In this document: positions 35,446-44,029 of the stretch, in pieces
How positions within the stretch are numbered: the first letter of the stretch is position 1
Layout of the letters: each line of letters starts with the position of its first letter
Source of the DNA: Akkermansia muciniphila
Lineage (GTDB): Bacteria; Verrucomicrobiota; Verrucomicrobiia; Limisphaerales; UBA9464
DNA length: 61,766 nt
NCBI GenBank assembly: GCA_945861565.1
Contig: CAMAUY010000021.1
Coordinates: 1-61,766, forward strand
Direction of reading: 5' to 3'
The notes under the pieces: generated by a model
What the model was told of the DNA's origin: nothing
Seen by the model: the letters and a program-made list of their open reading frames with translations, nothing else
Database searches by the model: none
Made by a program: the position numbers and the translations under genes

Positions 35446-36849
35446 ATGAACAGCCTATTCACTCGCCGCGATTTCCTGGGTGCCCTCAGCACCGGGCTCG
35501 GGGGCATCGCGCTTGGGTCGCTCCTGCAGGACGAGGCTTTCGCTGCGATGGCGCTGCACCACCGGCCGAAGGCCAAACGGGTCATCCAGCTATTTATGAA
35601 TGGCGGGGCGAGTCAGTGCGACCTTTTCGACTACAAGCCGCAGCTCATCGCGCGGCACGGGCAAGTGTTCGACCCGGGCACAGGCGAGCGTGTCGAGGCG
35701 AGCATCAGCACACCTGGCGCGGTGATGAAGAGTCCCTTCACGTGGGCTCAGCACGGGGAGTGCGGGCGATGGGTGAGCAGTGCCCTGCCCCATCTGGCCC
35801 GACATGTGGACACGATGGCATTCCTCATGGCGATGCAGTCGAAATCAAATGTCCACGGACCGGCATCTTATCTGCAAACCAGTGGATTTTTGTTGCCGGG
35901 CTTTCCCTGCGCTGGCGCATGGATTTCCTATGCGCTGGGCAGTCTCGCCAACAACGTACCCGCCTTCGTGGTCCTGCCGGATGTGCGCGGACTGCCCTAT
36001 AACGGACGCAGCGCGTTCACGTCTGGCTTTCTGCCCGCAAATCATCAGGGCACCGTCATCAATGCCGCCGCGCCGCAGCCCGTCACACACCTGCAACCGC
36101 CCGCCGGCGCGCCGCACATCACATCGGCGAGCCGCGCCGAAGGTCTCGATCTTCTCCAGGAAATGAACGTCGCCCACGCCGCAGAGCGGCCCGGCGATTC
36201 ACGACTCACCGCACGGATCGAGAGCTATGAACTCGCCGCCCGCCTCCAACTTGCCGCGCCCGAGTTGCTCGACGTCAACGGCGAGAGTGCCACCACAAAA
36301 ACGCTCTACGGCCTGGATCAAGCCGCAACATCGGACTTCGGCAAACGCTGCCTGCTGGCGCGGCGCATGGTCGAGCGCGGCGTGCGTTTTGTCCAGGTGT
36401 GGAGCGGGCACGGCGGCCCTTCCGGTAATTGGGACAATCATGGCGACATCGGGAAGGAGCTTGGATTCGCCGCCCGCAGCATGGACCAACCGGCCGCTGC
36501 CCTCCTCATCGATTTGCAAGCACGCGGACTGCTGGAGGACACGCTACTGGTCTGGACGACGGAGTTCGGCCGGATGCCATTCAGTCAGGGCAGTCTTGGC
36601 CGCGACCACAATGGTGGCACGTTCGTCTCCTGGTTCGCCGGCGCCGGAGTGAAACCCGGGGTCGCTTGCGGTCAAAGCGATGAATGGTCCTGGAAGCCCA
36701 TCGAAGGCGCGACAACAAGCTACGACTTCCACGCCACGATCCTGCATCTTCTTGGCATCAACCACGAAAACATCAGTGTCCGCCACAGCGGCGTTGACCG
36801 CCGCCTAACCGACGTCCATGGGCACGTCATCACAGAGGTGCTCGCCTGA
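35446..36849 (+). CDS. DUF1501 Tat-exported protein
   Basis: The 467-residue protein starts with a twin-arginine signal (FTRRDFLGALSTGLGGIAL). It then shows the alkaline-phosphatase-fold features of DUF1501: KAKRVIQLFMNGGASQCDLF, a KSNVHGPA-like stretch, WTTEFGRMPFSQ and a C-terminal DFHATILHLLGINH. It follows the PSD1 gene by 3 bases, the usual partner order, and is probably exported as a companion hydrolase or chaperone. It ends 54 bases before a convergent gene. Confidence 0.88.
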   Translation: MNSLFTRRDFLGALSTGLGGIALGSLLQDEAFAAMALHHRPKAKRVIQLFMNGGASQCDLFDYKPQLIARHGQVFDPGTGERVEASISTPGAVMKSPFTWAQHGECGRWVSSALPHLARHVDTMAFLMAMQSKSNVHGPASYLQTSGFLLPGFPCAGAWISYALGSLANNVPAFVVLPDVRGLPYNGRSAFTSGFLPANHQGTVINAAAPQPVTHLQPPAGAPHITSASRAEGLDLLQEMNVAHAAERPGDSRLTARIESYELAARLQLAAPELLDVNGESATTKTLYGLDQAATSDFGKRCLLARRMVERGVRFVQVWSGHGGPSGNWDNHGDIGKELGFAARSMDQPAAALLIDLQARGLLEDTLLVWTTEFGRMPFSQGSLGRDHNGGTFVSWFAGAGVKPGVACGQSDEWSWKPIEGATTSYDFHATILHLLGINHENISVRHSGVDRRLTDVHGHVITEVLA

Positions 36850-36903
36850 AGCTCAGCATTGGCAAACCCTCAGGTTAGTGCCGGCTCGGCGTTCGTAGAA
36901 CTC

Positions 36904-37830
36904 CTACTGCGACACCTCCCGGACACGATAGAATCCCAACGACACGGTCGCATTGGTATCGACCAGTGTATGGAGATCGCTGTGATTGCCGCCGGTGATC
37001 ATGCCCAATTGAATCCAGTTCGTTCCATGCACCGTAGGGCTCGTCTCGAGGAAGTAATTGTTGAAACCGCGCGAGCCGAACTGGACCGTGACGGTGTTAT
37101 TAGTCTTCAAAACATAGTTGATAAATAGTCCGGCTTGAAAATAGAAATAATTTATGTCCGAAGGGCTATGAATCGGGCCTCCGTTGGGGCCGGCGCGGGA
37201 AGTGTCAATGAGTTGAACGCCGAGAATATAAAGTCCAGGCTTGTCAGCGGTAAAACGGCGTTCGTGGATGTGGCCAAACGGATCTGCCTCCGGGAGTTCA
37301 ATGCCCTCACTCAGATTGAACCGGTTGGTGCTGTCGGTCGTTCCGCTGCGCATGCTGAAACGCTTCGTCGCGGTCGTGCCCTCTTCATTCTCCTCCCAAA
37401 AGGCAAACTCTCCGTCAGAGGGTCCTTGCACCGAGATCATCGTCATTTCGATGAACGAACCCTGCTCCGCGGCATAGGGATATGGACCGCCCGTCCAGAT
37501 CGTGGCGGGGAGCGCTCCAAACGACGCGGATGTTTGGTAAAGCCCGGGATAAAGAGAGTCATTGTTGTTCATGTAGATGCACGCCGGAGTGATTCCGCCG
37601 TACGAATTTGTGTCGTAGAGGTAGCCATTAGAGAAGAACAGCTTCGCCCCTGGAAGCACGCTCAATGCACCAGCGGTGAGGTGAATATGCTGGGCGCTAA
37701 CGGAGACGCTGGCGCAGACACAGCAAACCCAAGCGACGTGACGTGCCTGGAAATACTTCCACGCCGGCCACAAAGTGGACGGATGAAACACGCCGCCAGC
37801 GGTCGACAAAAGACGCAGGAAATCGTTCAT
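36904..37830 (-). CDS. secreted protein of a tandem paralogue pair (A)
   Basis: From the ATG at 37830 the product is 308 residues. A hydrophobic stretch (HVAWVCCVCASVSVSA) follows an unusually long N-terminus. The central domain, shared with 38088-38954, shows DGEFAFWE, HIHERRFTADKPGLYILGVQ and a HSPSD near the end of the domain. The C-terminal module (FLETSPTVHGTNWIQL...FYRVREVSQ) ends the protein. No family is recognised. It is the last gene of a minus-strand run from 42285. Confidence 0.7.
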   Translation of the reverse strand: MNDFLRLLSTAGGVFHPSTLWPAWKYFQARHVAWVCCVCASVSVSAQHIHLTAGALSVLPGAKLFFSNGYLYDTNSYGGITPACIYMNNNDSLYPGLYQTSASFGALPATIWTGGPYPYAAEQGSFIEMTMISVQGPSDGEFAFWEENEEGTTATKRFSMRSGTTDSTNRFNLSEGIELPEADPFGHIHERRFTADKPGLYILGVQLIDTSRAGPNGGPIHSPSDINYFYFQAGLFINYVLKTNNTVTVQFGSRGFNNYFLETSPTVHGTNWIQLGMITGGNHSDLHTLVDTNATVSLGFYRVREVSQ

Positions 37831-37914
37831 ATTCTTAAAACTGTTCACTCGACCGATCCGATTCAAGAAAGCGCGGGACCAAACCCTTCTCGCCCAGGGC
37901 TGCATCAAGCCAGC

Positions 37915-37983
37915 CTGGGAGCGCCGGCATCCCTGCCGGCGGGTTCCGATTCCAGGCGCCGGCAGGATGCCCAGCGCTCCCAG
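37915..37983. repeat. palindromic REP-like element, family 1 (copy 2)
   Basis: Arms 37915-37941 and 37957-37983 (CTGGGAGCGCCGGCATCC... against its complement with a one-base shift) form a long hairpin. It sits between the two tandem paralogues; nearby CCAATTCATG at 38003-38012 resembles the flank of the other copies. Confidence 0.65.
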
Positions 37984-38087
37984 CCGCAGCTCAGTGACCT
38001 CCAATTCATGAGCTTGATGCAGCCCTGCTTCTCGCCCTTCCGTGCTGGCGATAAAACCAATTTACAAAATTAACTCTTCGGATTGCG

Positions 38088-38954
38088 TTAGGGCGCTGTT
38101 CCCCTCACCCGATAGAAGCGCGACAAGAGCGACGGCTGATTGTTGATCACGAGCGTTCGTGAATCGTCCCCAATTGGCGCGCTGGCGAACGGCCCAGCGA
38201 CGGTGGTCCAAACCGGCGCCAACAAATTGGGGCTGGTTTCAACCACGACGTTCTTCAGTGCGCCCTGGTTGAGTGTCAGAGTGACCCCGTCATTGGTTAC
38301 CGCAATGCGCGACAGGCCAATCGGAAAAGGGGCCTGGAACTTGACCATCACCGGATCCGACGGGGCATGCATTGACCCGAACGTATTGCTGTTCGTAGAT
38401 GTATCTATCAGCGTAAATCCCACGACGTAACTGCCGGGTTTGTCCACGGTGAAGCGACGACCGGGAATGGTGCCGGCCGGGTCGCCGTAGGGTAACCCAC
38501 CACCGCGGGCGATATCCGTCACGTCAAAACGATGCGGTGCGGGTGTCGTCCCGACCGGATAGGAATAGGTTGGACGCTTCGCTCCTTGTTCCCAGAACGA
38601 AAACGTGCCACCCGCCGGACCGGTCACCGAAGTGACTTCGCCCACGATGTAAGTGCCGGGCACCGCAGCCGACGCGGTTTGGCTGGCCAGCGCATGAAAT
38701 GCAATATTGGTCGTACTGTAAAATCCTTTGACTTCCCAAACGTTTCCACGCCACTGAACGAGGTTCGAGACGAGTGTATAAACCAGGGGCTGCATGTATC
38801 CGGAACTGAAGTCATAACTGGCCGCGTTCACCACGGACAATTTGGAGTTTACCCCGGCGCTCGAAGCACCACAGAGCAGTCGGATCTGCTGGGCGTCGAG
38901 CATGCCTGTGGCAATATACAGAAGTAAAACACAGGACAGAGAGCGGAGTTGCAT
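38088..38954 (-). CDS. secreted protein of a tandem paralogue pair (B)
   Basis: From the ATG at 38954 the product is 288 residues with a signal peptide (LRSLSCVLLLYIATGMLDAQ). The central domain parallels the neighbour: GGTFSFWEQGA, RRFTVDKPGSYVVGFTLIDT, MHAPSD. It ends with the shared module (VVVETSPNLLAPVWTTV...SRFYRVRGTAP). The pair likely arose by duplication. Function unknown; a carbohydrate-binding or matrix role is a guess only. Confidence 0.7.
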   Translation of the reverse strand: MQLRSLSCVLLLYIATGMLDAQQIRLLCGASSAGVNSKLSVVNAASYDFSSGYMQPLVYTLVSNLVQWRGNVWEVKGFYSTTNIAFHALASQTASAAVPGTYIVGEVTSVTGPAGGTFSFWEQGAKRPTYSYPVGTTPAPHRFDVTDIARGGGLPYGDPAGTIPGRRFTVDKPGSYVVGFTLIDTSTNSNTFGSMHAPSDPVMVKFQAPFPIGLSRIAVTNDGVTLTLNQGALKNVVVETSPNLLAPVWTTVAGPFASAPIGDDSRTLVINNQPSLLSRFYRVRGTAP

Positions 38955-39012
38955 GTGAGTTTTCACGGGGTTGGATTCACTTTGATGGAATGGAAGAGAC
39001 CGAAGAATATCG

Positions 39013-39699
39013 TTATAGACTACTTGGGGAAGGCAATGATTCCGAGTGTCCATCAGGCCGGACAAACCTCGATCCCGCCTGAGCTAATCGAATCGGAATG
39101 CGCAGCCAAGGAATGGATTCAACGTGGCCATCGAGAAAAAGATAATTAGCGCTTCCATGATGGCGAAGTACGTCCACCTGGCCGCGAAAGTTATTAATCG
39201 AGTATCCGCCGTTCGGATCATCGGGATTATAAGAGCTTTTGTAGTCGGCGAAGTGAAAGTGATCCTGGCCGAGTATGTCTTCCAGCAACTCTCCCATCCA
39301 CATCGTTTCCGAGGAGCTCGGCACACTGGTTCGGCGCGAGAAATTCAATCGCGGCGCGCCCGACGGATTCGGGGTGAGAAAATCGTTCACCGCGTAACTG
39401 TAGGGCCGAATTCTCTCCGCCGGGCAGCGGTAGATATTCGTGCCATTGTACGGAGCGAGCGCGGCAATCCACGACGGTCGATGGTGTTGTTCGCCGGGCA
39501 ACCGTTCTTCATTGTCGCCGGCATACATCTCTGTGGACAATCCGATCTGTTTCAGCTGGCTGAGACATTTGATCGACCGCGCCCTGCTCTTTGTCCTGGC
39601 AAGGGCAGGCAGAAGCAAACTCGCAATAATCGCTATGATCGCAATAACGACCAACAATTCGATCAATGTGAACCCCCCGATAAACATGCTTTTCTTCAA
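39013..39699 (-). CDS. type IV prepilin-like / DUF1559-type pseudopilin
   Basis: The 228-residue protein begins with the prepilin peptidase motif [20 protein letters not shown] followed by a hydrophobic helix. A C-terminal globular region ([30 protein letters not shown]) is typical of the very large DUF1559/H-X9-DG pseudopilin family in Verrucomicrobia. It is inner-membrane anchored or assembled into short pili. It sits between a galactose-oxidase-like gene and two secreted paralogues on the same strand. Confidence 0.82.
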   Translation of the reverse strand: MKKSMFIGGFTLIELLVVIAIIAIIASLLLPALARTKSRARSIKCLSQLKQIGLSTEMYAGDNEERLPGEQHHRPSWIAALAPYNGTNIYRCPAERIRPYSYAVNDFLTPNPSGAPRLNFSRRTSVPSSSETMWMGELLEDILGQDHFHFADYKSSYNPDDPNGGYSINNFRGQVDVLRHHGSANYLFLDGHVESIPWLRIPIRLAQAGSRFVRPDGHSESLPSPSSL

Positions 39700-39722
39700 A
39701 GTATGCAGTTCATTATTTCTCC

Positions 39723-39757
39723 GTGCACGCCAAGCTCAGAAGGGGTTTGGCGCGCAC
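39723..39757. terminator. hairpin between galactose-oxidase-like and pilin genes
   Basis: Arms GTGCACGCCAAGC (39723-39735) and GTTTGGCGCGCAC (39745-39757) pair at 11 of 13 positions across a 9-nt loop. It lies in the 75-base gap between two minus-strand genes. No T-run follows, so it may be a partial terminator, processing site or attenuator. Confidence 0.4.
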
Positions 39758-39774
39758 GCGAGGTCCGTTGTCGG

Positions 39775-42285
39775 TTACTTCCTCGCCAGGACGGCACCGC
39801 CGAGGATCACTTTTTTCGCAAGGCTGGGCACGCCCTGCTTGTTGACGACGAAGAGCATGTAATAGCCGCCCACTGCTGTGCCGGGATAAACCGGAGCCGT
39901 CACATGCAGCGCACCACTCTGCAGTTGGGAAAATGGCACCTTCACATAGCGGCGATCCGTACAGAGGCTGTGGGACATCGAACCACTACGGATGAGAGCA
40001 ATTGATTTGATGTCGGAGGGCGCATCGACAGTAACTTCAAAATTCACGCCATAATCAATTTGCTGGGGCGATTGGATGATCACCGGACGGACCGCAGCAT
40101 TGGTGTTCGCGTCAAAGAGATAAGGCGGGCTGAAGAATTGACCCACATTCACTCCAAGATCCGCATCACCACCCGGTGCCGCCACATCGCCCGATTGCAC
40201 AATCCCGTTCCGGTTTTGACCTCCGAGGTATACGGTTCCGTCGGGCCACAGCTGAATGATGCCGTGTTCATCACGAGGGACAAGCGTTTTGTCCATCTTC
40301 GTGATCAGTCCCGTTTCAGGATCAAACATCTGGACGTGGAGGCTCCAGGATTCAATCCCACCTAAGGTGCCGCCGTTCCCACCCATGATGAGAATCTTTC
40401 CATCCGGTAGCGGGGTCGCATAATTCTGGCGTGCCCTTTGATAAAGCTTGCCCCGAAGCGACACCCACTTGGGGGATCGAATCGCCGGCTCACCGGAAAC
40501 ACGAGCTTTACTCAGACTCGTCAGATCAAGCATCTCCGCAGCGTCCGTGGCACCGCCCCCGGTTGTGGAGCTACCTCCGAAATGATAGAGCCGATGAGAA
40601 ACGACTTTTCCTTCGGTGTCCAATTCGACGAGAGTCGAGTTCGCCGAGAAAGGTGTGTGACTGGTAGGGGAACGATCAATATACTTAATCCACTTGCCCG
40701 CGCGGACATTGGGCAGGTCCCGGTCGGGATCAGCCAACGCACCTTGAACGTCCACCAGCCACGTCTTGGTGGATGCGTTGTTTGGGAGGTTGGCCGACTC
40801 ACCGCCAAGTTCGGCAACGCTCTCGAACAACTCCCCATCCAAAACAATGACTCCCCAGTCATTGGTACCGGGACCGGTCTGCACGACTGTGGCGTTTGGG
40901 TACCAGCCGCCGTGAAACAGCCGCGCGTTTTCCAAGGCGTAGGTCGTGTCCGTATTCCCATCGTAAACTTCCGGCACAGACTGAACGATCTTGGTGGCCA
41001 GGAACGCATTGTTGCCGGAGGCGGAGAGATAGCCGGCCAACCGCCAGCTCGCCGGTAGGTTGTATTTGGCGCTTGCAAAAAAGTTTGCTAAAGCCGTTGT
41101 GGTATTGCTCACTGGACCGTTGCTCGGACGTTCAAATTCGTCACGGTCCCAGCCGGCGAAGATGAAGGCTTTGTTGCCTGGCAAAGCAACCGCGGTGGGA
41201 TACCACCGAGCATAACGCATGTCTCCCGGCAGTCGTTGCGGGTGCGTGACGGTCCCGTTGGTTCCCAGCAACCGGATGCGCGGATAAAGTTTCGAATAAT
41301 CCGTCGGGCTAATGTCGTGCGGATTGCAGTCGCCACTGAGTGAATTCCCGGTTGGCAAATAGATCTGTTCCTCACGCTTTCCCAGGTCCTTCTGAGCCTG
41401 AAACCATTTCTCAAAGTACGGATCATTCGGATCGCTTCCAAAAAGCTGGCGCATGCAGGAGATCGGGCGCTGCAGCCACGACTCGCTATCGGGATTGTAA
41501 ACTTGAATGCGGTAGTTTCCGTTCTGGCTGTTCATGTCATGCCCTCCGGGAAAGATCGGACGCCCGTCTTCCAGAGTACAAAATCCAGGGCAATACATGT
41601 CGTAGTAAAGCCCGCGCGATGGACCCATGCCCTTCCACGCCGCAAAATTAGTCTCTGCGTCATGGTTATTGAGGAGAGCAACGCTGTATTTGGGATTCGC
41701 GCGGTCGTAGTTGTATGCGTCCGGATGGCTGGTGTCCCACAATTGGCAGAGTTCAATCGTCTGATCGACCTTGATGCGCGTCGGAACAGACTGGCTCACA
41801 TCATGGACGATTGTGTAACCGCCGTAACAGAGCTGATCGAACGTTCGGCGGAACGACGAGTTGAATTGATTCGCTGGATTGCCATAGGCATTCCGGCCCG
41901 TAATGGGATCCACGTTCGAAATCAGAAAGTTGATAATGTCCGGGTTGGCCACTTCATCGGCACGATAGGCGGAATGCCGGTGGAACATTAACACTCCCAT
42001 GGCGTCACTGTTGGTCTTCCAAGTGATTGTGTTGTGCACACTCATGGCGTGCATCACGATCAACGGACCCACTTTTCCGTAAAGAACCGGATTAGTGTTT
42101 GTGTTGGGCAGAAAGCTCGTCGGGCCGTCGGGAATGGAAGACAAGTCATCGTCGTCGTGCGCCAACAGGCTGGGAATGGCTGCGATGGCGAAAAGGAAGG
42201 AAGCAACAATCAACCGCCGGCATCGCGCCTCAACGGACCGAACAAAAAACAAGGGATTGTTCACTCGACGACTCTGGATGAACAA
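39775..42285 (-). CDS. galactose-oxidase/glyoxal-oxidase-like secreted protein
   Basis: The 836-residue product has an N-terminal hydrophobic segment (IVASFLFAIAAIPSLLA), a kelch-type seven-bladed propeller and a C-terminal DUF1929/E-set domain. The radical-copper site is partly visible: DMYCPGF (Cys ~232) and ARWYPT (Tyr ~362) would make the Cys-Tyr cofactor, FAGWD (Trp ~379) the stacking Trp, RDEHGII His ~674, and SMSHSLCTD His ~772. The axial Tyr of YH is replaced by Glu (DEH). It may be an active copper oxidase or a divergent relative. A start further downstream is possible. It heads the minus-strand cluster. Confidence 0.75.
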   Translation of the reverse strand: MFIQSRRVNNPLFFVRSVEARCRRLIVASFLFAIAAIPSLLAHDDDDLSSIPDGPTSFLPNTNTNPVLYGKVGPLIVMHAMSVHNTITWKTNSDAMGVLMFHRHSAYRADEVANPDIINFLISNVDPITGRNAYGNPANQFNSSFRRTFDQLCYGGYTIVHDVSQSVPTRIKVDQTIELCQLWDTSHPDAYNYDRANPKYSVALLNNHDAETNFAAWKGMGPSRGLYYDMYCPGFCTLEDGRPIFPGGHDMNSQNGNYRIQVYNPDSESWLQRPISCMRQLFGSDPNDPYFEKWFQAQKDLGKREEQIYLPTGNSLSGDCNPHDISPTDYSKLYPRIRLLGTNGTVTHPQRLPGDMRYARWYPTAVALPGNKAFIFAGWDRDEFERPSNGPVSNTTTALANFFASAKYNLPASWRLAGYLSASGNNAFLATKIVQSVPEVYDGNTDTTYALENARLFHGGWYPNATVVQTGPGTNDWGVIVLDGELFESVAELGGESANLPNNASTKTWLVDVQGALADPDRDLPNVRAGKWIKYIDRSPTSHTPFSANSTLVELDTEGKVVSHRLYHFGGSSTTGGGATDAAEMLDLTSLSKARVSGEPAIRSPKWVSLRGKLYQRARQNYATPLPDGKILIMGGNGGTLGGIESWSLHVQMFDPETGLITKMDKTLVPRDEHGIIQLWPDGTVYLGGQNRNGIVQSGDVAAPGGDADLGVNVGQFFSPPYLFDANTNAAVRPVIIQSPQQIDYGVNFEVTVDAPSDIKSIALIRSGSMSHSLCTDRRYVKVPFSQLQSGALHVTAPVYPGTAVGGYYMLFVVNKQGVPSLAKKVILGGAVLARK

Positions 42286-42469
42286 TCGTTATCTCGCAAT
42301 GGAGAACTCAATTCGCAGCCTCGCCAGGCATCGCCTCTGTGAATGTTCATGACACTTTCGCATTGAGACAGGATTGAGAAGGCGAAACACGTAGACATTT
42401 TTCCCCAGTTGACGGCAGTCTTTTTGCCGACCGGACCCAGGAGCATTCCCGTCAACAAGGGATCATCGG

Positions 42470-43807
42470 ATGGTTTCTGGATTGCATAAAACTTTTATCC
42501 CGCCGTCTCGAGTGCGAAGAGCGACTCTGGAGACGATGCTGTGCCTCGCCTGCGCGACTCGTGCACTCGGGATTGCCATACATGCCGCCGAGTCTGCCCC
42601 TTCGATCATAGGAATTCGTGAAGGTGAGGCGATTATATTGCCCGTCTCGGTGACGACGACGAACGTGACCGTGACTTCTCCCGGTGCGGGCGCAAACGTC
42701 ACACAAGCGGTGTTCGAGCTGGAACGGCAGGGGGCGTTGTTCCAGCGGCTTACTTCCGCACCACCGTTCAATGTGACCTTTGCAAATCTGTCCGTGGGAA
42801 AATATTTTCTCACCGCCCGTTTCCAAAGTCCCGTTGCTGAATCCCCCTCATCCGATGTCAGCTTTGACATTCGGGCTTCGGTGCAGCGCCCAATCAATGA
42901 CTCGTGGAGTGAAGCATCGCCCATTGCACCGGGGGGCACCACGGTGACCGGATCGAATGTTTACGCCACCCGCGAACCTCATGAGCCCATGCACGCCGGT
43001 ACTGGCGGTGGCCAATCCATTTGGTGGTTATTCCGGTCCGCGACCAACGGCGTCATCACCATCACGACGGCGGGTAGCAACTTTGACACTGTGTTGGCTG
43101 TTTATACCGGAGCCGATCGCGATGAGCTCCGAATTGTGGGTGAAAGCGATGACACGGGAACCAACACGTTCAGTCAGGTGAACTTTAATGCAGTTGCGGA
43201 CACGACTTACCATTTGGCGGTCGATGGCGCGCTATCTGCAACCGGCGTGACCGACAGCGGAACAATCCAATTGCAGGTGATCCATGCAGCTCCTCCATCC
43301 CTCTCCGTTGATTGGCCTGCCGATGGCCTTTCGCTCCTGGTGTCCTCGCCATTAAATAAGACCAATCTGACCGTGACAACGACGATCACGGATCCTACTG
43401 GACTTGGACATGTTGAATACTGGTTAAGCAGCCATCAAGGGACCCTTCGCAGTGGCACGATTCCACCTCCTTACCAATGGAAACTGGACGACATCCCATG
43501 CGGCGACTACGTGCTGACCACCCTTGCGGCAAACCAACTGGGGCTGATCGCTACGGCTCGGATGGGCTTCTCCGTCACGTCGATCGCTCCGGAGATTTTT
43601 TGGGACGGCACATCTCCATCGACTTCGGGAAGCTTCCAATTCGCCATAGCCGGGGTGAAAGGGGTAGAGTACTCGCTCGAAGGCTCGACGAATTTGGAGG
43701 CATGGTCTCGGCTAATCGGCTGGACGAATTTTACCGGAATTCAACGCGTTACTGAGCTCGACGCTTCGAGGTTCAACAAGCGGTTCTTCCGCGTGCAATC
43801 GCCATGA
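42470..43807 (+). CDS. secreted Ig-like/PPC-like protein with C-terminal module
   Basis: The 445-residue protein has an N-terminal hydrophobic segment (LETMLCLACATRALGIAI). Then come an Ig-like domain (~55-130), a PPC-like bacterial pre-peptidase C-terminal domain with SIWWLFRSATNGVITITTAG and SNFDTVLAVYTG, another Ig-like domain, and the shared C-terminal module (YSLEGSTNLEAWSRLI...KRFFRVQSP). Probably extracellular. It is divergent from the minus-strand cluster. The 42286-42469 gap shows no feature. Confidence 0.72.
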   Translation: MVSGLHKTFIPPSRVRRATLETMLCLACATRALGIAIHAAESAPSIIGIREGEAIILPVSVTTTNVTVTSPGAGANVTQAVFELERQGALFQRLTSAPPFNVTFANLSVGKYFLTARFQSPVAESPSSDVSFDIRASVQRPINDSWSEASPIAPGGTTVTGSNVYATREPHEPMHAGTGGGQSIWWLFRSATNGVITITTAGSNFDTVLAVYTGADRDELRIVGESDDTGTNTFSQVNFNAVADTTYHLAVDGALSATGVTDSGTIQLQVIHAAPPSLSVDWPADGLSLLVSSPLNKTNLTVTTTITDPTGLGHVEYWLSSHQGTLRSGTIPPPYQWKLDDIPCGDYVLTTLAANQLGLIATARMGFSVTSIAPEIFWDGTSPSTSGSFQFAIAGVKGVEYSLEGSTNLEAWSRLIGWTNFTGIQRVTELDASRFNKRFFRVQSP

Positions 43808-43928
43808 ACCTCGCAAACGTTTTGCTTCAGATCAGGGTCCTCGAGGATGCTCCTTCATCCTCCCGGATGAAGGAGAGCCTGTTGACATTGACCCAGATGA
43901 AAATCAAGGGAAGCGAAGTTTTCAGCGA

Positions 43929-44029
43929 ATGGACATGAATTGGGACCATGATCCTGGGAGCGCCGGCATCCCTGCTGGCGAAAGTTGGGCCTCTGTGCAG
44001 GCTCGCCGGCAAGATGCCGGCGCTCCCAG
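43929..44029. repeat. palindromic REP-like element, family 1 (copy 3)
   Basis: Arms 43954-43981 and 44003-44029 pair almost completely; the flank ATGGACATGAATTGGGACCA (43929-43948) matches copy 1 inverted. It overlaps the annotated start of the cupredoxin gene, so the first ~38 codons of that ORF are repeat-derived. Confidence 0.75.
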
